Below are positions 1-5,267 of a DNA stretch of 5,267 nucleotides, in pieces. The stretch's first letter is position 1. Each line of letters starts with the position of its first letter. Location: positions 1 to 5,267 of the forward strand of contig JASHVQ010000121.1 of NCBI GenBank assembly GCA_030044485.1, in the 5' to 3' direction. The stretch comes from Methylovirgula sp. (GTDB taxonomy: Bacteria > Pseudomonadota > Alphaproteobacteria > Rhizobiales > Beijerinckiaceae). The notes under the pieces are model-generated. The model was not told the DNA's origin. It saw nothing but the letters and a program-made list of their open reading frames with translations, and ran no database searches. The translations under genes were made by a program, and so were the position numbers.

Positions 1-224
1 CCGCCGAAGACCAGGAAACGCGCGATCCAAAGCCAAACGGATCGGAGTTCGGCCGCCGGCTCGCGGCTCTTTTCGGGCTCGAATTTGTGCAGGCTCTGCG
101 TCGGCATGGCGAGCGGCGCCTCGGGAGGCATGCAGGCGCCGAGCTCATGGACCGCCCCGGCGCGCGGTTCGCCCGCGGCTTTGGCGGCGCCTTCGGGCGG
201 CCAGGGATTGATCAATGTGTCCAT
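1..224 (-). CDS. opgH: Glucan biosynthesis glucosyltransferase OpgH, N-terminal fragment
   Basis: This is the start of an inner-membrane glucosyltransferase that polymerises beta-1,2-linked glucose from UDP-glucose for osmoregulated periplasmic glucans. Only 74 codons are present; the gene continues beyond the left edge, so the GT2 catalytic domain is not visible. Reading from the ATG at 224-222, the protein starts MDTLINPWPPEG and contains MPPEAPLAMPTQSL at residues 32-45. This matches the PPEAPLAMPEQ-type motif I recall near the N-terminus of Xanthomonas/Pseudomonas-type OpgH. From about residue 63 the sequence turns hydrophobic and aromatic (VWLWIARFLVFGG), as expected for the first membrane segment. 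The start codon lies inside the end of opgG, overlapping by 13 nt, with no good Shine-Dalgarno upstream, which suggests translational coupling. Position immediately after opgG is the classical opgGH order. The family call rests on the motif plus context. Confidence 0.85.
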   Translation of the reverse strand, partial: MDTLINPWPPEGAAKAAGEPRAGAVHELGACMPPEAPLAMPTQSLHKFEPEKSREPAAELRSVWLWIARFLVFG

Positions 225-1780
225 CTGTAAAGCCAAGTCTCGCTGACGGGTTGGGCGTTGGCTTCGAGCCTAAGGCGCATTTCCGAAGAAGCCTCGCTGC
301 CGGGATCGAGTTCGAATAGGACGCGGAATATCTTTTCGCTGGGGAGGGAGAATTGCTGCAGCGAGGTGATCGTGCCTGGGCTTGCGCTCAGCATGGGCTT
401 CACGGTTTGGCTCTGTTGGGCATCGCCAAGAGCGTCGCCCGTAAACTCGACAAGAAAGCGACGCCGGCGTCCGCTCGAGCCGCGCCCGGCGCGCGTATCG
501 GTGACGATCGCCAGCGCCGGCTGTTCGGGGGGGTACCAACACCAGAACTGCCTGTAGGCGAAGGAGGTTTCATTGCCGGCAGTCAAAGGATCGTGGGGTC
601 GCCAATAGGCGATGATGTTGTCGTTTGATTCCGAGTCGCTTGGAATCTCAATAAGTTGAACTCCCCCGGCGCCCCAATCCCCGAGCGGCTCGATCCACAG
701 CGAGGGGCGCAGTTCCCAATGCTGGTCGTCGTCCTGGTAATGATCGAACTCGCGGTCGCGTTGCAGGAAGCCGAAGCCGCGGGGGTGTTGGTCGACGAAG
801 GTCGAGATCTGCAAAGTCTCGCGGTTGGAGGTCGGACGCCAAATCCATTCGTTCTGGCCGGTCGACATTTGTATGCCGCCGATCTCCGCCAGGATGGCGC
901 GCACGTCGTCCGGGCGGCGATGGTCGATGGCATCGGAGACCACTGTCGCACTCATGGTCGCGAGCCCGAAATTGTCGACGTTCGCCCTTGGGCACAGCGT
1001 GCACTCGGTATCGATGATCGTCGCCTCGCCGGGGCGCAGCGTGAAACGATAGGCTCCGCTGACGCTTTCCGAATCGAGCAGCGCGTGGATGACGAGCGTA
1101 TCGTCGGCGAGCGAGGGGCGTTCGATCCAATAGGTGCGGACCGTCGGGAATTCCTCGCCGCGCGGGTCGGCTGTGTTGATTGAAAGAGCCCGTGCCATCG
1201 TGCCGGGGTTCTGGCCCTGCGCCACGGCGCGAAAGAAGCTCGCGCCCTGAAACGTCGCGATCTCTGCAAATCCTTTGCCATCCTGCGGCGTCAGGATGCG
1301 GAAGCCGGAAAATCCGATGTCGCCGATGTCGCCGCGCAGCGTGAGTTTGCCGAAATCATAGAGGGAGGGATCGTAGATCAGCCGCCGCGCCTGACCTTGG
1401 GCGACTATGTTAATGTCGACCCGAGAAGAAAAGATGAAGCCGCGATGCAAGGGCTCGAGTGCGAAGCCGAGTTTTTCGTTGATCCAGAGCGCGGTGCCAG
1501 GCTTGCCGCGGATCGCCACATAGTCGTCGTAGCTTAAATTGCGAAAGGGGCCCGGCAAATCGGTCGGGATCGGCTTAAAACTCGCCTGGGCGAGCGCCCG
1601 GGCGGCATCCTTGACCATATCGGCCTGGAAAGGCGCTGCGTCACCAAAGGCAAACCCGGGCGGGGGAGCCGCTTGAGCAAAGGCCGAATCGATGCGATTT
1701 CCGCCTGTCTGAAAGAGTCCATTCATCCCGGCAGCCAGGCCGCCGAGGCCGATCTTCAATACGTCCCGACGCTCCAACAT
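212..1780 (-). CDS. opgG: Glucan biosynthesis protein OpgG/OpgD family (GH186-type), Tat-exported
   Basis: A 522-residue periplasmic protein needed for osmoregulated periplasmic glucan synthesis; E. coli OpgG and OpgD of this family were shown to be endo-beta-1,2-glucanases (GH186). Family landmarks are GFSGFR (156-161), FQGASFFRA (177-185), EEFP (209-212), ALLDSESVSGAYRF (233-246), NEWIWRP (310-316), PRGFGFLQRDREFDHYQD (333-350), RPSLWIEP (358-365) and DNIIAYW (387-393). Length fits the family (E. coli 511 and 551). The N-terminus MLERRDVLKIG, a hydrophobic stretch and AFA|QA (cleavage after about residue 35) resemble a twin-arginine signal peptide, as in OpgD. I chose the ATG at 1780 because GAGAG lies 11 nt upstream and it puts RR at residues 4-5; an in-frame ATG at 1807 lacks a ribosome site. 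The reading frame stays open further upstream, but only across the intergenic region and antisense to glmU. Odd points: the usual HDSDG loop reads AEIGG (298-302), and there is a CxxC at 260-263. Whether it is closer to OpgG or OpgD cannot be settled by eye. Confidence 0.93.
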   Translation of the reverse strand: MLERRDVLKIGLGGLAAGMNGLFQTGGNRIDSAFAQAAPPPGFAFGDAAPFQADMVKDAARALAQASFKPIPTDLPGPFRNLSYDDYVAIRGKPGTALWINEKLGFALEPLHRGFIFSSRVDINIVAQGQARRLIYDPSLYDFGKLTLRGDIGDIGFSGFRILTPQDGKGFAEIATFQGASFFRAVAQGQNPGTMARALSINTADPRGEEFPTVRTYWIERPSLADDTLVIHALLDSESVSGAYRFTLRPGEATIIDTECTLCPRANVDNFGLATMSATVVSDAIDHRRPDDVRAILAEIGGIQMSTGQNEWIWRPTSNRETLQISTFVDQHPRGFGFLQRDREFDHYQDDDQHWELRPSLWIEPLGDWGAGGVQLIEIPSDSESNDNIIAYWRPHDPLTAGNETSFAYRQFWCWYPPEQPALAIVTDTRAGRGSSGRRRRFLVEFTGDALGDAQQSQTVKPMLSASPGTITSLQQFSLPSEKIFRVLFELDPGSEASSEMRLRLEANAQPVSETWLYRWTH

Positions 1781-1810
1781 GAATCGACCGGCTCTCAGGG
1801 GAGCCATTGC

Positions 1811-1840
1811 TTGGAATTGACGCTTTGTCTCGTGTATATC
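1811..1840 (+). promoter_or_regulatory. Weak candidate promoter for glmU-glmS
   Basis: TTGGAA (1811-1816) and TATATC (1835-1840) are separated by 18 nt, each matching the housekeeping consensus at 4 of 6 positions. A better -35-like TTGACG lies at 1817-1822, but it is only 12 nt from TATATC and has no good partner at proper spacing. If used, this promoter would give a leader of roughly 155 nt before the ATG at 2002, including the hairpin at 1946-1986. The evidence is hexamer similarity only. Confidence 0.2.
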
Positions 1841-1945
1841 GCATTTATCGCGCCTGCGAGATGGCTTTTTGGAGAGAATTTGGTGAGCGCCTTCCAATTC
1901 TTGCCGGTTTTGGCATTCTCCCCGATGGATCGAATGTCGCTCTTC

Positions 1946-1986
1946 CGGTTGCGCCGCCGCTGGCCCGCCAGCGGCGGGATGAACCG
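1946..1986 (+). promoter_or_regulatory. Strong two-part hairpin in the glmU leader
   Basis: The inner stem is a perfect 10-bp inverted repeat, CCGCCGCTGG (1954-1963) with CCAGCGGCGG (1968-1977), around the loop CCCG. An outer 5-bp stem, CGGTT (1946-1950) with AACCG (1982-1986), encloses it across a 3-by-4 internal loop. No T-run follows on either strand, so it is not a standard intrinsic terminator. It ends 15 nt before the ATG at 2002, close enough to affect ribosome access or to act as an RNA-processing or attenuation element. As DNA it could instead be a protein-binding palindrome. The structure is visible in the sequence; the role is inference. Confidence 0.45.
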
Positions 1987-2001
1987 ATTGCCTGAGACGG
2001 C

Positions 2002-3387
2002 ATGCCGCAGCCGCCGAAGGTCGGCGCTTTTGGCCTTGCCCCGATGACACGCCCCAAAGCAAAGCGACGCTGCCTCGCCGTGGTGCTTGCCGCGGGCGAA
2101 GGCAGGCGCATGTATTCGCAGCGCCCCAAAGTGCTGCATGACTTGGCAGGGCGCTCGTTGCTGGCGCATACGCTGGCCGCGGTCGAGGCGGCGGGCGCCG
2201 ACGGCATCGCCATCGTGGTCGCCCCCGGCCAGGACGAGATTGTCGGCGCGGCCAAACGCGCCGCGCCGGCCGCGCAAATTTTCGTGCAGAGCGCACCGCT
2301 TGGAACGGCGCATGCCGTGCTCGCCGCCCAGCCGGCTTTCGCCTCGTTCGACGACATTCTTGTCGCTTTCGCCGACACGCCGCTCGTTATGCCGCAGACT
2401 TTTGCGAAGCTGCGCGAGGCGCTCGCCGAAGCCGCCGTCGCCGTGCTCGGCTTCGAGGCCGCCGATCCCCAAGGCTATGGGCGCCTGATCCTCGATAAGG
2501 GCGAGCTTACGGAAATTCGCGAGGACAAGGATCTGAGCGAGAGCCAACGCGGCCTCACTTTGTGCAACGGCGGACTCATGGCGATCTGCGGCGCGCAAGG
2601 ACCCGGGCTGCTCGAATCGATCGGCAAGGCCAATGCGCAAGGCGAATATTATCTGACCGACATCGTCGCCAAGGCGCGGGCGCGGGGGCTGAAGGTGGCG
2701 ATCGTTGCGGCGCAAGAGGAGGAAGTGCTCGGCATCAACGACCGCCGCCAGCTCGCCGCCGCCGAAGCCGTTCTTCAAGGGCGGCTGCGCGACAATGCCA
2801 TGGCCGCAGGCGTCACCTTGCTCGATCCGCGCCGCGTGTATCTTTCTTTCGACACGCAATTCGGCCGCGACGTGGTCGTCGAGCCGGATGTCTTCTTCGG
2901 CCCGGGAGTGAAGGTCGGCGACGGCGCGACGATCCGCGCTTTCTCGCATCTCCTGGGCGCCGAGGTCGGGGCGGGCGCAATCGTCGGTCCCTTTGCCCGG
3001 CTGCGGCCGGGCACGGTGCTGGGCGAGAGCGTGCACGTCGGCAATTTCGTCGAGGTGAAGGCGGCAAGTCTGGGGGCCGGCGTCAAGGCCAACCATCTCG
3101 CCTATATTGGCGATGCCACGATCGGGCCGGGCGCCAACATCGGGGCCGGGGCCATCACCTGCAATTACGATGGCTTTACCAAGTTCCAAACGAACATCGG
3201 GGAGGGCGCCTTTATCGGAGTCAACGCCGCGCTCGTCGCCCCGGTAAGCATCGGAGCCGGCGCCTATATCGGGTCGGGGTCGGTCATTACCAAGGACGTG
3301 GCTGCCGACGCCCTCGCCGTTGCGCGGCCGAGGCAAATTGAGAAACCTTTTTGGGCTAAGGCCTTTAGGGCAAAACACCGCAAATAG
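2002..3387 (+). CDS. glmU: Bifunctional GlmU: GlcNAc-1-P uridyltransferase / GlcN-1-P acetyltransferase
   Basis: This cytoplasmic enzyme acetylates glucosamine-1-phosphate with acetyl-CoA, then joins the product to UTP, giving UDP-GlcNAc for peptidoglycan and LPS. In 461-residue numbering, the N-terminal nucleotidyltransferase carries LAAGEGRRM (29-37), PKVLH (42-46), LGTAHA (100-105), FADTP (123-127, metal-site Asp125), GYGR (158-161), NGG (189-191) and GEYYLTD (214-220). The C-terminal left-handed beta-helix has hexapeptide repeats from about 290 to 430, with RLRPGT (333-338), KANHLAYIGD (362-371, catalytic-type His365) and NIGAGAITCNYDG (379-391). Length matches the family (E. coli 456). 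The ATG at 2002 has a weak purine-rich GAGACGG just upstream; the in-frame ATG at 2044 (447 residues) has none, yet lies nearer the conserved start, so either is possible. An in-frame TGA at 1993 bars longer starts. The usual GTRM is GRRM here. It is the first gene of an apparent operon with glmS. Confidence 0.97.
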   Translation: MPQPPKVGAFGLAPMTRPKAKRRCLAVVLAAGEGRRMYSQRPKVLHDLAGRSLLAHTLAAVEAAGADGIAIVVAPGQDEIVGAAKRAAPAAQIFVQSAPLGTAHAVLAAQPAFASFDDILVAFADTPLVMPQTFAKLREALAEAAVAVLGFEAADPQGYGRLILDKGELTEIREDKDLSESQRGLTLCNGGLMAICGAQGPGLLESIGKANAQGEYYLTDIVAKARARGLKVAIVAAQEEEVLGINDRRQLAAAEAVLQGRLRDNAMAAGVTLLDPRRVYLSFDTQFGRDVVVEPDVFFGPGVKVGDGATIRAFSHLLGAEVGAGAIVGPFARLRPGTVLGESVHVGNFVEVKAASLGAGVKANHLAYIGDATIGPGANIGAGAITCNYDGFTKFQTNIGEGAFIGVNAALVAPVSIGAGAYIGSGSVITKDVAADALAVARPRQIEKPFWAKAFRAKHRK

Positions 3388-3413
3388 GCCTTGCGGCCTC
3401 GCGAGACTGATCC

Positions 3414-5267
3414 ATGTGCGGAATCGTCGGCATTCTCGGCTCCGGGCCGGTGGCCGGGGCAATTCTCGAAGCCCTCAAGCGGCTCGAATATCGCGGCTAT
3501 GATTCCGCCGGGATCGCCACGCTCGAAGCCGGCCGGATCACGCGCCGGCGCGCCCCCGGCAAACTGAAGAATCTCGAAGCCAGCCTCGCCGCCGAGCCGC
3601 TTCTCGGCCATCTCGGCATCGGCCACACGCGCTGGGCGACGCACGGCGCCCCGACCGCCGCCAACGCCCATCCGCATCACAACGGAAAAGTGGCGGTCGT
3701 CCACAACGGCATCATCGAGAATTTCCGCGAGCTGCGCGACGAGCTCAAGGCCAGGGGCCATGCCTTTTCCTCCGACACGGATACCGAGGTCGTAGCGCAT
3801 GTGGTCGACGAAGCGATGGCCGGCGGCCTATCGCCGGTCGAAGCCGTGGCGGCGAGCCTGCCGCGTCTCAAGGGCGCTTTTGCGCTCGCCTTCCTTTTTG
3901 AAGGTTCGGACGATCTTCTGATCGGGGCGCGGCAGGGCGCGCCGCTGGTCGTCGGTTTCGGCTCCGGAAAAAGGGCCGGCGAATTCTATCTGGGTTCGGA
4001 CGCGCTGGCGCTGGCCCCGCTCACCGACGAGCTCGCCTATCTGGAAGAGGGCGACTACGCCGTCCTCACCCGGCAGGGCGCGAAGTTCTACGATTCCGCC
4101 AACCGAGCCGTCGCCCGCAAGCGCACCAAGACGTCCGCCTCGGCCTTTCTGATCGACAAAGGCAATTACCGCCACTTCATGGCGAAAGAGATCCATGAAC
4201 AGCCGGAGGTGGTCGCCCGCACGCTCGCCCATTGCCTCGACCTTTCCGCCGGAACCGTCGCGCTGCCCTTTGAACTGCCCGTCGATGCGGTGCGCCTGCC
4301 GCGCCTGACGATCGCCGCCTGCGGCACGGCCTTCATGGCCGGGCTCGCGGCGAGTTATTGGTTCGAACGCTTCGCCAAATTGCCGGTCGAGATCGAGGTC
4401 GCCTCGGAGTTCCGCTATCGGGAAGCGCCGATGCAGAAGGGCGGGCTGATGCTGCTCGTCTCGCAATCGGGCGAGACCGCCGACACGCTCGCTTCCTTGC
4501 GTTATGCCAAGGCGCAGGGCCAGAAGGTCCTCAGCATCGTCAATGTCGCGACCTCGACCATGGCGCGGGAGAGCGATGTAGCGGCGCTGACGCAGGCCGG
4601 CCCGGAGATCGGCGTCGCCTCGACCAAGGCGTTCACCTGCCAGCTCGCGCTTCTTGCCTGCTTGGCGCTGGCCTTCGCCAAAGCGCGCGGCACGATCGAT
4701 GCGAAAGAGGAGGCGAGACTCGTCGCCGAACTCACGGCCATTCCCGGGCTCATGGCGGACGTCCTCAAACGCGAGCCGAGGATCGAGCTTCTGGCCCGCG
4801 ATCTCGGCAGGGCGCGCGACGTTCTCTATCTCGGCCGCGGCACGTCCTATCCTCTGGCGCTCGAAGGCGCGCTGAAGCTCAAGGAAATCTCCTACATCCA
4901 TGCCGAGGGCTACGCCGCGGGCGAATTGAAACACGGGCCGATCGCGCTGGTCGATTCGGATCTGCCGGTCATCGTGCTGGCGCCGCGCGACCGCGTCTTC
5001 GAAAAGACGCTGTCGAACGTGCAGGAGGTCGCGGCGCGCAACGGCCGCATCATCCTCATCGCCGACGCCAAAGCGGCGCATGATCTGGGCGTGCCTGCCG
5101 AAATCATTGCCATGCCGGACATGGCGCCCGACTTCGCGGCCATCGTCTATGCGCTGCCGGTGCAGATGATCGCCTATCACACCGCAGTCTTCATGGGCAA
5201 AGACGCCGACCAGCCGCGCAATCTCGCCAAGGCGCGCGACGTCCTCTATCTCGGGCGCGGCACGTCC
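3414..5267 (+). CDS. glmS: Glutamine-fructose-6-phosphate aminotransferase GlmS, 3' end open and abnormal
   Basis: GlmS makes glucosamine-6-phosphate from fructose-6-phosphate and glutamine, the first committed step towards UDP-GlcNAc. The N-terminal class II glutamine amidotransferase domain (to about 240) has the nucleophile Cys2 in MCGIVGI, YRGYDSAG (26-33), HTRWATHG (71-78), HNGIIENF (97-104) and SDTDTE (120-125). Two SIS sugar-binding domains follow: CGTA (303-306), SQSGETADT (350-358), ASTKAF (402-407), EGALKLKE (484-491, Glu491 matching E. coli Glu488), His507 (E. coli His504) and DQPRNLAK, with Lys606 matching the Schiff-base Lys603. The start is fixed by Cys2; a weak GCGAGA lies about 7 nt upstream. 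The gap to glmU is 26 nt, which implies co-transcription and leaves no room for a glmS ribozyme. All 618 codons to the window edge are open. The family should end about five residues after Lys606 (SVTVE-like, about 611 residues), but codons 607-618 instead repeat residues 467-478. Confidence 0.95.
   Translation, partial: MCGIVGILGSGPVAGAILEALKRLEYRGYDSAGIATLEAGRITRRRAPGKLKNLEASLAAEPLLGHLGIGHTRWATHGAPTAANAHPHHNGKVAVVHNGIIENFRELRDELKARGHAFSSDTDTEVVAHVVDEAMAGGLSPVEAVAASLPRLKGAFALAFLFEGSDDLLIGARQGAPLVVGFGSGKRAGEFYLGSDALALAPLTDELAYLEEGDYAVLTRQGAKFYDSANRAVARKRTKTSASAFLIDKGNYRHFMAKEIHEQPEVVARTLAHCLDLSAGTVALPFELPVDAVRLPRLTIAACGTAFMAGLAASYWFERFAKLPVEIEVASEFRYREAPMQKGGLMLLVSQSGETADTLASLRYAKAQGQKVLSIVNVATSTMARESDVAALTQAGPEIGVASTKAFTCQLALLACLALAFAKARGTIDAKEEARLVAELTAIPGLMADVLKREPRIELLARDLGRARDVLYLGRGTSYPLALEGALKLKEISYIHAEGYAAGELKHGPIALVDSDLPVIVLAPRDRVFEKTLSNVQEVAARNGRIILIADAKAAHDLGVPAEIIAMPDMAPDFAAIVYALPVQMIAYHTAVFMGKDADQPRNLAKARDVLYLGRGTS
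4801..4847 (+). repeat. Direct repeat copy 1, internal to glmS
   Basis: This segment encodes glmS residues 464-478, ending ARDVLYLGRGTS, at its normal place at the start of the second SIS domain. It is matched by 5221-5267 at an offset of exactly 420 nt (140 codons), with 43 of 47 bases identical. Differences fall at 4807, 4810, 4823 and 4835. Confidence 0.9.
5221..5267 (+). repeat. Direct repeat copy 2, replacing the expected glmS 3' end
   Basis: The first 11 bases belong to the genuine NLAK tail of GlmS. From about 5232 to the window edge the DNA copies the internal glmS segment 4812-4847 in frame, differing only at two third-codon positions (5243 and 5255), both synonymous. The repeat is cut by the window edge, so its full length is unknown. 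Synonymous-only differences point to an allele of the same segment from a related genome, rather than a fresh duplication. Confidence 0.85.

Larger units (their letters stand above)
1781..2001. promoter_or_regulatory. Divergent intergenic region between opgGH and glmU-glmS
   Basis: This 221-bp stretch separates two divergent operons and must hold both promoters unless transcription enters from elsewhere. It is visibly more AT-rich in its middle (about 1811-1920) than the flanking genes, as expected for promoter DNA. No strong consensus promoter is seen on either strand. On the minus strand the best -10-like strings towards opgG are GATAAA and TATACA within about 1830-1850, without a convincing -35. 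The glmU-proximal end holds a strong hairpin, listed separately. Lack of an obvious consensus is common in alphaproteobacteria, so this is an assignment by position. Confidence 0.5.

Noticed and set aside
875..889. Frameshift as the cause of the altered OpgG loop
   Set aside because: Both flanks are in the same frame with family-conserved residues and unchanged spacing to E. coli OpgD, and the other frames here do not encode HDSDG.
1781..2296. N-terminal extension of the OpgG reading frame to 2296 on the minus strand
   Set aside because: The extension crosses the intergenic region and runs antisense to glmU; it is Arg/Pro/Ala-rich low-complexity translation and would bury the Tat-type signal peptide internally.
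2562..3341. 259-codon plus-strand frame inside glmU
   Set aside because: It is an Arg-rich out-of-frame shadow within the unmistakable GlmU coding frame.
3349..3375. TTTTG...CAAAA interrupted inverted repeat at the glmU 3' end
   Set aside because: The arms are short (5 bp and 4 bp) around a GG/GG internal loop and lie in coding sequence; no terminator or regulatory role can be supported.
3386..3399. AGGCC-TTGC-GGCCT hairpin between glmU and glmS
   Set aside because: The stem is only 5 bp, overlaps the glmU stop codon and has no T-run, so it is not supported as a terminator; the two genes are probably co-transcribed.
3388..3413. glmS riboswitch/ribozyme
   Set aside because: Only 26 nt separate glmU from glmS, far too short for the element, which is known mainly from Firmicutes.
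1795..3462. 555-codon open frame on the minus strand opposite glmU
   Set aside because: Long antisense frames are expected opposite GC-rich coding sequence; glmU matches its family end to end, while this frame shows no recognisable domain.
3828..5180. 450-codon open frame on the minus strand opposite glmS
   Set aside because: It is an antisense shadow of glmS, rich in Arg, Asp and Gly with no recognised motif.

Overview
The window is GC-rich DNA with the layout and protein types of an alphaproteobacterium, probably of the order Hyphomicrobiales. This placement rests on the glmU-glmS gene pair, overall composition and protein similarity recalled by eye; no genus can be named. No mobile element, CRISPR array or RNA gene was seen.

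Layout. The minus strand carries an osmoregulated periplasmic glucan (OPG) operon: opgG (212-1780, complete) followed by the first 74 codons of opgH (1-224, running off the left edge), overlapping by 13 nt. The plus strand carries glmU (2002-3387, complete) and, 26 nt later, glmS (3414-5267, running off the right edge). The two operons diverge from a 221-bp intergenic region (1781-2001). That region holds weak promoter-like hexamers, a strong two-part hairpin just upstream of glmU, and a possible 44-codon leader ORF.

How the genes work together. GlmS makes glucosamine-6-phosphate from fructose-6-phosphate and glutamine. GlmU makes UDP-GlcNAc from glucosamine-1-phosphate, feeding peptidoglycan and lipopolysaccharide synthesis. 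The step between them (GlmM) is not in the window. OpgH is the inner-membrane glucosyltransferase that makes beta-1,2-glucan from UDP-glucose, and OpgG is the exported partner that processes or releases it. The locus therefore pairs two envelope-carbohydrate operons back to back.

Two points deserve attention. First, glmS does not end as the family does. After the invariant NLAK motif (Lys606), the expected short tail and stop are replaced by an in-frame, slightly diverged second copy of an internal segment (4801-4847 repeated at 5221-5267, 43 of 47 bases identical). This looks like a strain-chimeric assembly end, or less likely a real partial duplication. Second, the OpgG has lost the family's usual HDSDG loop, which holds the proposed catalytic base of GH186 enzymes; it reads AEIGG here, with Glu at the Asp position, while the proposed acid (Asp387) is kept.
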